From Chara braunii (taxonomy: Eukaryota > Streptophyta > Charophyceae > Charales > Characeae): a stretch of 30,336 nucleotides of DNA. Every line of letters starts with the position of its first letter. Positions within the stretch are counted from its first letter, which is position 1. The stretch covers positions 1,935,613 through 1,965,948 of the forward strand of contig BFEA01000273.1 in assembly GCA_003427395.1 (NCBI GenBank), read 5' to 3'. The notes under the pieces are model-generated. The model was not told where the DNA came from. It ran no database searches and worked only from the letters and a program-made list of their open reading frames with translations. A program made the translations under genes and the position numbers. Shown in pieces: positions 18,431-29,250 of the stretch.

Positions 18431-18504
18431 GATCAGAGGATGGCGTGATTAAGCGATTGGCTTTGACGATCAGAGGATGGTGTGACTAAGCGATCAGTCT
18501 TGAC
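18431..18504 (+). repeat. 37-bp tandem duplication
   Basis: GATCAGAGGATGGYGTGAYTAAGCG is repeated at 18431 and 18468, and both units end in TTGAC. Confidence 0.85.
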
Positions 18505-18509
18505 GATAC

Positions 18510-20500
18510 GGTGAATAGAGATTTTGCCGTTGTATTTTTTTTTGTGATACTTGTACGACATATGGAAATTGAGTGATCTTGCGTGGTTTAAAGATGATAC
18601 AGAAAGTTGGTGCACATCTTGGACGAGGTTCCAAGGGTTGGATTTTGGGTCCGCAGGACTACTTTGTGTGTGCATGCTCGATACACTGGTTGTTGAGGAT
18701 TATTGTGTGCGTGGTTTTATATACAGCACCAACGCTTTCTAGAGTGTGAGACTCGGGTGGCTATGACAATTGGGACTATCTGGTGTTGGGAGCGGGTGCA
18801 AGACCACCTTGGGCCATTGGGATCAATTTGAAGTTGGGGCATGAGCGACTGGCATAGCTATTTTGAGCAGACGTAGTGATTGGAGGCGACGTGGTTTTGC
18901 GGTTGGTTGGCGGGTATCCTTGGTGGTTAAGGTGTAGTTGAAAGTGCAATTGAGATTGTTTTGGGGTTGTTCAGGACGTTGGGACGTATATTTTGGATTT
19001 CAAAAGCATATATTATTTATTTGATTGGCATATAACTCGGCCAACCGATTCAAACTCTACGCAAGGTCGGTTGATTAACTCATATTTCCCTTTACACCTG
19101 TGTGAACCCACACTTTGTTTGACCTTGTTGTTTTGAATGTTTGGAAGAAAAGGCAGAGGAAAGTTGTGCAAGTCGTGCATGTGAATGAAAATGTCTGACT
19201 TGAACATGGGGTTGTACTGGTCTCTTTTGGACCTGTTTTTTTTGTTGTTGGATGCAGGTAGGTAAAAGAATGTTTACAAAGGAGACTGATTATGCCTATT
19301 TAATAAATGAGAAAATGACTGTCTTCTTTTTACTTCTCACCTTTCGATATGTTAAATATGATTTGTTGTTTTGAAAATGGTTAATTATGTGGACACCGTA
19401 AAACGAGTTCAATTGAAATATATCAGATAAGGTCAAATGGACTTAGTTTTTCCTGGTGGTTGACCCTTTCTATCTCAAATGACCTTATCTACCTATACAT
19501 GTCCAAATGATTCTCATTTTGTATTTCCTTCAATTTTTTTTCGTCCAAGTCTCTGAACTTAGGAGAACTGAGAATAATTGAAAGTTACTCGCAGTGAACA
19601 TATTTTTTTTCTCTAGGCAGCATACAGGGTGGAGGTTCGTTGCTTTAGGAGTCGGCCCTGGTGTCGACTCAGAGTGGACCGTTTTACGGGGGCTACTTTG
19701 TTGATTCGATAGAGACGGTCCGACTTCTAAGATTCGAGTTTTGTGCTCGGGTGAGGAGGAGTACCCCAGACCACTTCCTAGAGGGTGGGACCTGCAACAC
19801 TTCAAGTAAAGCACCTGATCAAGAATCATTCATAAAAGTACAGCTGATGTACCCGACTAGAGTGGCGAAGAGACGACGTGACCATGCCCGTCTCGACGGT
19901 TCGCGGGGTTATTTTGTGTCGTTCCTAAGTTATTATTAATTTATTTTTTATTTCGTTTATTCTCGCACGACGTGGTCGGGAGGGCTCTCGCCTTTCTCAA
20001 GAAAAGGCGGGAGCCGATGCGCTCGACAGGTGCGCACATAGTGGTAGGAAGAACCGACATTGAAGGATCAAAAAGCAACCTCGCTATGAACATTTGGTTG
20101 TCACAAATCATCATCCCTGCGGTAATATTTTTGACACCTCTAGCTTTAAGTCCCGAAACGCGAAATGATCGATAGGTGTCCCTACTTAGAAGAACCTACT
20201 TAGAAGATTAGCGCCCTAAGGAACGGACAACGTTCGGGTCCACTTAGCGTTAACCAAACGTATCCATACTACAATAAATGAGCAAACACCCTCGGTTGAT
20301 CTACCTCTGCGATTGCATATAAAAGTTTTCGCACGTGGGTCAGTAGCTCGGTAAATGGATTTTCTCAAACTGATCACGTAGAGCTTTGGGCGCTGCCCGA
20401 AACAGGCAAGTAGGGATAAACGAAGACGAAATCAAACCCAATTTTATGAGGGTCGTCAGGAGGGTATAGACAAAAGGCTTATAAAGTTACAACGTCATAA
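18510..20500. other. AT-rich intergenic, no gene recognised
   Basis: Several short open frames exist (for example 19661-19939 plus, 92 codons, Arg-rich C-terminus), but none has a recognisable motif or a credible upstream start. A polypyrimidine tract with AG (about 19604-19617) looks like a splice acceptor but leads into a frame with an early stop. A perfect stem GGCTC.CGCCTTT / AAAGGCG.GAGCC lies at about 19982-20014. Confidence 0.4.
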
Positions 20501-20524
20501 GACGTCATTTAGACTAGCAAACAC

Positions 20525-20690
20525 AAATCTAAGTTTTTTGGCTCTCCCTTCCCTAACAAAAAAAAAAAAAAAAAACGGAATTTTAACAAATCTGAGTTTT
20601 TCTTAATCTGAGTTTTTTTTGCAAGTCTGAGTTTTGCAACGTCTAAGTCCATGCTGCAAATCGGAATTCCACAAGTCTGAGTTTTCTGAT
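20525..20690. repeat. short degenerate CAAATCTGAGTTTT repeat
   Basis: Variants of CAAATCTGAGTTTTT recur at about 20525, 20588, 20604, 20622 and 20672. An 18-base A-run interrupts them. Confidence 0.6.
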
Positions 20691-20739
20691 GGTTCAAACG
20701 TTGGGACAACGTAGGAAGGATGAGACCGGAAGCTTAAGA

Positions 20740-21215
20740 ACCGCCTCCGCATCTTCTTCCTCCTCCACCTCCGTCACCCATTAACCATACGCAAGTACTT
20801 TCACACCTTCCTCCTTCGCCTCCTTCACCCACCCAATATAGTTAACCACCTTCACACCTTTTTCCCCTTCCACCTTGTCACCCATCCACCATAGCCAAGC
20901 ACCTTCACACGTTCATCCTCCTCCACCTCCTTCATCCATTCACCATAGCCAAGCACCTTCACACCTTCTTCCTCCTCCACCTCCTTCACTCATCCACCAT
21001 AGTCAAACACTTTCACACCTTTTTCCTCCTCCACCCCTTCAACCATCCACCATAGTCGAGCACCTTCACACCTTTTTCCTCCTCCACCTCCGCTCATCCA
21101 CCATAGCCAAGCACCTTCACATCTTCTTCCTCCTCCATTTCCTTCACCTATTCACCATAGCCAAGCACCTTCACACCTTCCTCCACCTCCTTCACCCATC
21201 CACCATACACGGGAT
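20740..21215 (+). repeat. 54-bp minisatellite, pyrimidine-rich
   Basis: The unit contains CACCATAGCCAAGCACCTTC, ACACCTT and TCCTCCTCCACCTCC. Clear unit starts are 20887, 20941, 20995, 21048, 21099, 21153 and 21201, with more diverged units to the left. The 54-bp period is a multiple of three, so a His/Pro/Ser-rich frame stays open from 20875 to 21228. I think this follows from the period and is not a gene: there is no start context, signal or partner exon, and unit lengths of 53, 51 and 48 occur. Confidence 0.88.
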
Positions 21216-21229
21216 CTTGCCTATCTAAG

Positions 21230-21972
21230 AAGAAAGATACAATAGGGGTTGGGGTTTTGTGGCCCTAGCCTGCAGAGGTACAATCTGTCAGGAAATCTGG
21301 AGGGCAAGAAATTTGCGAATGTTTAAAAGGAAAAAAATTGTCATTCAAGAGCAACAATATCAGATTAAGGGGAATATTCGGCGAACCATTCTGGCCAATT
21401 GGCAAGGTTGTGGTAGAAGTAAGAAGAAAGTACTGCTCTAGTTTCATCGTACGTGGGCCACTTGCAGTGCTCCAGTCTCAGTCTCGCAAGATTGTAAGTT
21501 ATCGCTTGCCCAGTGGTTAAAAATGTCATGAGGTTTTGTTAGGGCAACGGTAGTGTGAAAGTATCTACAAGAAGGGAGGAGACGGAGACCACTCACATAA
21601 AATTGGTGATATAGTAAGATCAGAGCACGGTCTGGGGTTTTGATGTTCGACCATGTCTTTCTATCAGTTAATCCTCAAAGATGCTATACTTTTAATGGGC
21701 TTCAAGTTTATTTTGGAGGAATAGTAGTTTTTTGGAATATTGTGATACAAGATGGTTTTTGGGACGTCGAACCCGGTTTACAGTAAGAGCATGATCTAGG
21801 CGATGGCCCCAGAGTGACGTTTTCCCGGGTTGTTTGTGAGGATTCACGGTCTCATTTTAGCAATAAAATATTTTGTTATAAAAAAATATAAAAAAATGTG
21901 AAATTCAAAAAAGAAAAAAGTTCTGAAAATAAAACACACATTGCAACTCTGGTCATGAAAACTTGGATGCAT
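21230..21972. other. AT-rich spacer, no gene
   Basis: No coding sequence or RNA gene is recognised. The stretch ends in A/T-rich sequence next to the probable 3' tail of the LINE. Confidence 0.4.
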
Positions 21973-22249
21973 TGTTTTTTTTGTTTTTTACAAAATAGAG
22001 CAATCATTATTATTCCAATCAGGCGGAAGTCGGGAACTCTTCCACAATAACAACTCGGAAAAGACAAATTTGGGACCATTACCCAACTTAGTAGGTGTAG
22101 GTAAGGGGGTATGTTTGGCTGCAAAAATGACCAACTCTTTATCGTTGCTCCGACATTTTCCCACCCTGGTACAACAAATTGTCACCAAGGCCATAAAAGT
22201 CACACGAACCTAAAAACATAAATCTGGAAGAAAGAGGGGGGACATACTT

Positions 22250-25130
22250 GTTATTTGTACTTCCCCCAAAAAGACCGACCTAGCCTATACAGTCTAATCG
22301 AATACACGAGAAGTTACCAACATTCATTTTACCCTTCTACTCCTTCAACCAGTTCGTCCTTCAATTATTACCTATCATATTCTCTCATCCTCCCCTCAGC
22401 CTAACACGGCTGGTGGGGAGAACACATCCAACGTTGGCGTTTCCCCCACTTCATTTCCCCCTGCCAATCTCTTGTGACTTATACCACCGAGCAGCCCAGG
22501 TATATCCTATATCTACTGCCTTAACAACCATGAGGCTAGTAATATCTGCCCATCATTATTGACTGAAGCAAAAAAGTTGTTAATACACCAAGTTTCACGA
22601 AACCAGATTTTGTCGCTACCTCTGTCCTCTCTGTTCTGATAACTTTCCTCTGCCAATCTCCCTGGATGACACGTCTCACACCTTGCAGAGTTATGCTCCT
22701 CATCTGAGCATTAATCCAATGTTTCACTTCAAACACCTGGTCATTTCTTCCCTGGCAGATTACCGAGAAGATAATTGTTCTTGTTGTCTATGCACTGTAA
22801 CCCCATCCCTTAGTCCGAGACATATTCCAGTTTTGAATTTACATTTATTGACTGTTCCAAAATTGGTCTCAAATCTACGTCCGTTTTTCGAGTACCCAAG
22901 ATGGAGTCCCAAATATCGCTGATTTTTACAATCCCTGTTTCAATCCACTTCCATCCAAAGCTTGATCTATCGGCTCTAATCCAGTCTCCATCCGTTGATC
23001 GGATGTGCGGATTCTCAAACAAAGGTTGGACTAATATTTTTGTTTTGGTCACCGGTTCTACCCAAACATCCAGTCCGAGTTTCTTCCACGCCAGAATGAT
23101 TGCTCGCCAAAAGGAGAATTGATCTGTCTTCTTTGGTATGAGTAGAGTATCAGTCATATCCACACATCCTTAGGTCTAGCCAAGTTCCACTTTGAGGCCA
23201 AGATGTACTCGGCCATTACCACCCAATGTAGGTTTGGCTCCTCAATACAGGTTTTGGTCAACCATTTCACCAACATAGCATTGTTTTGTTTTCTGGGTCT
23301 AAAATCTCGAGACCACCCTGAGTTTGTGGGTTACACAACATTTCTCACGCCACTTTGGAAATTAAAGATTCTTCCTATTTCACAAACGGTTTTCAAACGA
23401 ACTTAGCGGCCTGTCTTTTCGCTAGTGTATACAATTGTTTCCCTAGTGTCCTTACGGTTTCTACAAACTAAAGAAGAGCAAATATGTCTTCGTTAATCAC
23501 TAGCGCTCGGCCAAAGAGTGACAAACGTAGTGTTTTTTCCAACAGCACCATGCGATGCATAACCTTCGGCAGCAAGAGGTCATCCTGATCCCCTTCACAA
23601 TCTAACAACAAGATTTGGGCTCCTAGGAATTTTTCAGATTGATCCTCATCAATTTTTTCATCCCCCACTCACAGTCTAAAGAGCACCTTGACGGAATTAG
23701 GAACATAGATTTGTGTCAATTTACCGACGCCTCAAACAACTCGCAATAAACATTCAGTTCGGTCTTCAAGGCCGTCAGTGATTCCATTGTGTTTTCGGCC
23801 ATTGCAAAAAGGTCATCAGCCAAAGCCTTGACCTTGCAGCTTATCAATCTTAGTTGCAGACCTTTAATGCGATCTTGCGCCCTGATGTTGTTCAATAATA
23901 CTTCCATTTGTACTCCAAAGATCATGGACGTCAGAGGGCGACCCTATCTGATTGACCTAGTGAGTTCAAAAGGTTTGGACACTCGTCCGTTTATCATGAC
24001 AGAAGTTGTAGGCATAATATACATCACTGTTATCCGTCTGCGAAAAGTTACTCCCAAATTCATTATCTTCGGGGTCGTGAGGACATACGACCAGTTTATT
24101 CGGTCGTATGCCTTTTCAAAATCTAGTAATAGGACTGCCATGTCTAGGGAGTCATTGTGGATGATTTCTAACGATTCTATAGCAGTGACTATGTTATTGA
24201 AAATTGATCTACCTTGTATGAAGGTTGCTTGGTCGTTCAGAACCAAGGACGGAAGATACTTCCCTAGTCTTCTGACCATAATTTTGACGAGTAATTTATA
24301 TGAGACATTCAACACTGATATTGGCCTCCAATTTTGGATTTTTGCTCGATCCCCTTTCTTGAACAACATTGAGATAATATCATGTCTCATATTCTGAGAC
24401 AGGTTAGCTCCCGACGAGGTCTCATTGTCGATCTCGACAAGACGATCTTCTACTTCACTCTAAATCATTTGGTAGAGCCCTGCGGGCAGACCATCATCTC
24501 TCGGGGCCCTGCCCTTTGCCATAGCCTTCAAGGCTTCATAGGCTTCTTCGACTGTGATCGACCGATCCAAATCCAGACGCCCCCCGATGGATATCCTTAC
24601 TTGTGTATTATTTTAATGATCGTTCTCATCATCTAGGTTGTCTACCACATCGGCTCCCTGTAGTCTCGACGTCAGGATGTCCTAGTAATAAATTGTTGCA
24701 TACTCGCATAGTTGTGTTAATTTTTGGTCTTTGGTGTTGATGAATCAAAATGATGTATCAACTCTTTCATGGGCACAAACGATCTCCTAGGTACCAGTTT
24801 CTTAAATAATTCTTTGGTCAACCGATCGAAGACAACAATTTTTTTCACCACTGATAAGTTTATGAGTCCTTTCTCTGTAGTTCCTCTCACTCACTCATTA
24901 ACTTGGCTCTTTCTTTGCTCCATACTAAGTTCAATACCGGATGTTCGACCATTCACTGTTCTGCATACTTAATCCTCTGTTTTTTTTGTTCCTCCTTCTT
25001 CACTCAATTAGTGACCAAAATCTTCGAGAAAACATTAAAAATATTGGAAAACAGTTTTGACCCGGAATTGCACCATTGTTTCCTGGATAAGAAGTCTGGT
25101 CTTGCTGTTTCTCAGATTGTTCAAAACTTT
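22250..25130 (-). pseudogene. LINE ORF2, reverse transcriptase and C-terminus, broken
   Basis: A linker (about 25130-24400) contains RLTKELFKKLVPRRSFVPM and DRSITVEEAYEALKAMAKGR, both typical of plant LINE ORF2. RT motifs follow: GDRAKIQNWRPISVLN, FIQGRSIFNNI, LLLDFEKAYDRINW, then SIR, a TAG (23944-23946) and GRPL where the family has RQGCPL, and the catalytic LADDL (Ala-Asp-Asp at 23812-23820; the usual preceding Phe/Tyr is Leu). The post-RT region shows SLFGRALVINE (about 23490) and the FSFWRAIILAWKKLG ... DGDWIRADRSSFGWKWIE segment (23163-22810). The frame fades near 22500. RT would copy the LINE RNA at the nicked target; non-functional here. Confidence 0.9.
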
Positions 25131-25931
25131 CTCATTCATTCCACAATACTTGGCTCCTCCAAATTTGAGGTATTAAATTGAAAGATTCCTCTTTCTTTAT
25201 TATGAGTCAACATATTCAACGATAGGTTGACCGGTTTATAATCAGATAGTGGCTGTAATGACTCTTCCACTCTGTCGACCACTTCCCAGGGAGATGACAA
25301 AATTAAAAAATAGTCCAGCCTTCGGCAGGTCATTTCTGATTTATCATCTCTATTGGAGAACCATGTGGGGCCTGGTAGATCAGGGTGGAGCAACCGATAC
25401 AGATCTATCAAATTCAACTCCTCCATGATGGACAAGAGCGCTTCTTTATCTCGTGCACCCGCATATGAGGTATATGTGGCATCTAAAGAAGTGTTCCAAT
25501 CTGGCGTCGGAATGATAAGCTCTCCTTCCGGAATTACGTATCATAGTTCCTCATAAAAAATAGTTCGCTCTGTCCGATTAGTAGGTGCATAAATAGAGAC
25601 TATTACCCATTCGAGATCTTCTCTAACAAACTTCACCCAACACCATCTCCCCTACATGTTAGCATAATAATCTACTACTTCCATTTGTTCATCCATGTGA
25701 ATTAAGATAGTCGTGCGCCCCTTGTGTGTCAATGGAGGGAGACCAAATTTATGGTTCGTCCTAAAAATATCCAATGTCCATAATCTTATTTTCATTTAAC
25801 TTAGTTTCCTGTAAGCACACTACCTGACACTTATTCTGGTGGAGTCATGCTTTCAACCTATCTCGCTCGTGTCTTCCATCGGTATCCCCTAAGCCTCTCA
25901 AGTTCCAAGTAGTCAGGTTCAATCTAGACAT
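25130..25931 (-). pseudogene. LINE ORF2, endonuclease domain, broken
   Basis: ORF2 starts with ATG at 25931-25929. AP-endonuclease motifs follow on the minus strand: LTTWNLRGLGD, CQVVCLQETKL (catalytic Glu), VIVSIYAPTN, PDWNTSLD (family: GDFN/GDWN-type), CRRLDYFLI and LSDYKPVNLSL. In the last motif the family has Ser-Asp-His; here the catalytic His is Tyr (codon at 25238-25240). Stops near 25847, 25756, 25745 and 25525 interrupt the frame. The enzyme would nick target DNA for target-primed reverse transcription. Confidence 0.87.
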
Positions 25932-28185
25932 TCCCTAACCCTCCTCTTGACGCTGGTTGGATACTAGGTACCGAGCCAAACGAAGCTTCATTCTCAGGTT
26001 CCCACGGACAAGAGAGCCAGCTCTTCATGAAATGAGAGTTCAATTTCTTCAGGTTGGGGAGCCTTCCTTCCACCTCTACCAGCATTTCTGTTGAGTTGTG
26101 TGAAGAAACTTTCCCCCGACTGAGATCCTGTAGCCGTTTTTCTACCAGCCACAGCAGTGGCAGTAGTCTTAGCCCTTCGGTTTCCAGAGATTTCAATTGT
26201 CCTGGCGCAAAACGTGCATCGAAGAGGGGGACAAAGAACTTGAGCTTCATACCTTGTTGGTTTGGATGATCAATTATCACCCTGACCACCAACTCCTCTA
26301 CAATCCATCGAAATTGAAACTTATTCCTGATCATTGTCCTAATCAATATAAATATTGACGAGGGCATCGGTTGCTATGGAGCAGCTATGTTGACCAACGC
26401 TTGTGAGCCATCTGGCTATTAAGGGATACGATCCAAAGGTTATTACGGGCATAAGTACAAAAAAAAAGGGAGGGGTCTTACCTCGAGGTCGTGTATCTGA
26501 CCTCGTTGGAGCGCAGCTGGGAATCTTTTCCTTGTCGTTTTCATACCCAGTGTTCCGTCGACGGTGGTCTGCGAGCTCTTCGATCTTGGCGGTGCAGTTC
26601 ATTCCTCATTCCTGGGAATTGACGATGTTGACGCAGACCCGTCTAAGCGAAGTTGTTTCGCGGCTGACGCACCTCTCGCTCCAAGAGGCGTTCCTGACGA
26701 AGTTGGTCCCGTTGGTCCTGCTGACATGGATGTCCCAACAGGGGGCCTGTCGCTTGGCTGTTGGTGTACTTCTTGCCGCATCACATGTTTCTCTGGGGTC
26801 GCTTGATTGTTCGACGTTGGCACTGACATTGCCCCGACAGTTTGCTGTGGTACTTGAGTCGCCGGATCCCTACAGGGCACAAATCCTGCAACAGGGTAGA
26901 GTTGCATTGAAGGTTGGAACGTCCAGGGTTGTGCCATCATGATCATTGTGGGATCGCAAACCGACGATAACAACCTGCTCGAAAAAGCTTGTAACCCTAA
27001 AGAATACATGGGGTTATTGTACCAGGCGCTGCCATGTGAGATCCCGCCCTGCATAAGATTAGCCATCTGGCCTTGCACGTTACTTGTTTCTCCAGCGACA
27101 ACGTGTAATTATCCTTGATTGTCGGAGTTCATTCCTTGTCGAGGGATGCCCCCACTCGATGAGACTACTGCTCCTCGACTTGGACCGCCACCCATTGTGG
27201 CCGAAGCCGCACCTCCTCCTTCCTCGTTCAAACCTTCTGCCATACTTCCTCCTCCTTGACTTTCAATTGGCTGGAGCTGACCTTGATATGGAGGACGGGT
27301 TGTGTCCCTTGATTGAGCTTGTTGTGATGGTTCACCTTAGCCTTGCTGACGATTCCGTCTACAGTCCGATTCTATGGAAAAAGGCTCTGCATTGTCTGCA
27401 CCTCGGGGTTTCCGATGAGGCCAGTCCGACCTCCAACTCGTCACCTTCACACATGTCCACCCAAATCTTGTCTCTCATATTTCCTCTGGCCGCCGGATCG
27501 ATCTCAAATTTGATATTGATCAAGGTTGGTTTCAAACGATCCTGCTCCGCCGGATGAGTACAGATGATAGGCCCAATTGCCTTTGTCATGTGAGCTTCTA
27601 AGTGAAAAAACGCATCCAATGGTACTTGCACTGCAATTACCCAAAAGACTGATTCGTCTTCCTCCTACCTCTGCGCTCTCAGCCGTGCTTTGGCAAGCCA
27701 AGACTTAAATTTGAATGTGTAATGAGCTGGCCCTACTGTAATGTCATTCCTACCCTTCAAGGTTAGCCAATTGGCTATCATATGGCTCTTTGCAACATAT
27801 GGAATTACGTTTAGGCTTTCGACTTTGACCCTGCCACGATTGAATGTGGCTGAGTCAAAAGAGCCATCACTCACTTTTTCGTCTTCGAACGCTCTTACTA
27901 TGTTTTCTTTCACCTTCTGTAACAAAAACCTAGCTCATTCTCGAAAAATAACAATTACTGTATGCCTCTTTAACCAATTTATCGTTACCTTATCAATATG
28001 GCTATTGACTTAGAATCGTACCTCTCTTCCTTCTCCATTCATTTCCCTTGGATCTATATTTGCCGGCATAATTCCGTCCTCATAGCACCGTCTGCCCAGT
28101 TCTCGCAATCTATCGTTGTCTTCTTCTGTGTCCACTGGCGCCACTGGGGGGAGCGAGCCCCCTGTTCCATTTCCACATTCGTCAT
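25924..28185 (-). pseudogene. LINE ORF1 (RNA-binding Gag-like protein), broken
   Basis: A candidate ATG is at 28185-28183; the main frame is one indel away, near the G/C run at 28146-28160. The frame then runs to 27359 with stops near 28015, 27938 and 27663. The region 27930-27360 resembles the DUF4283-like domain of plant LINE ORF1 (SHMIANWLTLKGR, then VQVPLDAFFHLEAHM, then GPIICTHPAEQDRLKP). It ends in CRQCRAFFHRIGL, a zinc knuckle that loses its last Cys through a frameshift at about 27358. A Gln/Ser/Pro-rich stretch follows (27320-26599), then a charged helical segment (26600-26490). The last part (26330-25924) is open and stops at TAG, overlapping the ORF2 start. ORF1 proteins bind element RNA. 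Confidence 0.72.
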
Positions 28186-28640
28186 GGGTTCAGAAGCAAA
28201 ACAACTTAACTATCTCTCTTCTCTTTTGTCCACCTAAGTTCGTGGAGCATGCCTCCCTCTACCTGTCTAGTATTGAAACCAATCGTCGACCTTATCCTCT
28301 GGTACTCTTTTTTCCCCCTCACTTGCTATAGGAGAGCTATGATAAGTTCGACAGTACTATGTATCGCAAGTCGCCTTCCTTACCCAGGGAAGCCAGAACC
28401 ATTCCTGTACCTCCCTTCTTCCACATCTAATCCTTTCTGTATATGTCTTCATCATGTAGCTGAGGGCCGTAACCGGAGTCCGCGAGCCGAGGTGCCATAG
28501 CTGCACGGCTATGTCACACCGACATGGCGACGCTATGCATACACGCCTTCCCTGTCAAAACGCTATCATGGTGGTAGTCGCTGCGACCGGACCCATCCCG
28601 TTACCGGATCGGGTGTGCTTGGTCCGAGCTTTGTAGCGCT
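28186..28640. other. spacer left of the CpG-rich end, no gene
   Basis: It may include the 5' UTR of the LINE (minus strand), but no promoter motif or boundary is visible. CpG content rises from about 28480 to the right. Confidence 0.4.
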
Positions 28641-28649
28641 GGCGGAAGC

Positions 28650-28775
28650 GTCTTACATTGGCCTTCTACTGGGTCATGTAAGACCTTCTACTGGGTCCCC
28701 CGTGGGCCTTACATTGGCCTTCTACTGGGTCCCCCGTGGGCCTTACATTGGCCTTCTACTGGGTCCCCCGGCCTC
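28650..28775 (+). repeat. 34-bp tandem repeat
   Basis: CCTTACATTGGCCTTCTACT plus GGGTCCCCCGTGGG occurs at 28707 and 28741, a variant starts at 28651, and a partial unit begins at 28684. Confidence 0.9.
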
Positions 28776-28799
28776 ATACACCCCCTACGTCGTCCAGCC

Positions 28800-29100
28800 C
28801 GCGCCATCACGGTAAGTCAATCTCAAAATGGGGCCATCTTGGTCCCGCCTTTCTTGGACGGATAACGAGATGCACGCGGTGCTCCCTAACCTATTCTACA
28901 CGAGCAAACGAAGCTGTCGAAGGACTGCCCGACCCAGGTCTGTCCGACCTGACTTGGCCCGGGAATCGGGACGCCGAGCACGGGAGCTCTCCGGAAGACT
29001 TTTCCTAGGAAACCGGCCGGCGGGGGCACATAGGCGTCCCTCTGAACAAGTTGCCGGGGGCAGGAGGGGGCGCGCACGGGCGGAGAGCGTGTACGTGCTC
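28800..29100. other. CpG-rich segment, no gene assigned
   Basis: The sequence is GC- and CpG-rich, with a donor-like CACGGTAAGTC at about 28806-28816. Overlapping open frames exist on both strands, as expected of GC-rich DNA, and none is recognisable. Confidence 0.35.
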
Positions 29101-29250
29101 CAGGGATGCAACGCGGCATGAGGTTTGGCATGCCGAGCGAAGAGGGTCGGAGAACGAGAGAGCGGAGAACTGGAACAGGGATGCAACGCGGCATGAGGTT
29201 TGGCATGCCGAGCGAAGAGGGTCGGAGAACGAGAGAGCGGAGAACTGGAA
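29101..29250 (+). repeat. perfect 75-bp tandem duplication
   Basis: Unit 29101-29175 is repeated without a mismatch that I can see at 29176-29250; both start CAGGGATGCAACGCGGCATG. The period is a multiple of three, so open frames cross it in several phases. It is either a very recent duplication or an assembly effect. Confidence 0.95.

Larger units (their letters stand above)
21973..28185 (-). mobile_element. L1-like LINE retrotransposon, decayed, near full length
   Basis: Read on the minus strand, the 5' side is near 28185-28200 and the 3' side probably at the tail AAAAAACAAAAAAAACAATGC (about 21970-21991). ORF1 (28185 to 25924) has a nucleic-acid-binding-like N-terminus and a zinc-knuckle remnant. 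ORF2 (25931 to about 22250) carries an AP-type endonuclease, a non-LTR reverse transcriptase and a C-terminal region. The total is about 6.2 kb, the usual size of plant L1 elements. Many stops and frameshifts make it inactive. Target-site duplications were not identified. Confidence 0.85.

Noticed and set aside
23789-24397. A 202-codon plus-strand open frame
   Set aside because: It is the antisense shadow of the LINE reverse transcriptase, whose motifs read on the minus strand.
28650-29250. CRISPR-like direct repeats
   Set aside because: The repeats are directly tandem without unique spacers, and the context is eukaryotic retroelement DNA.
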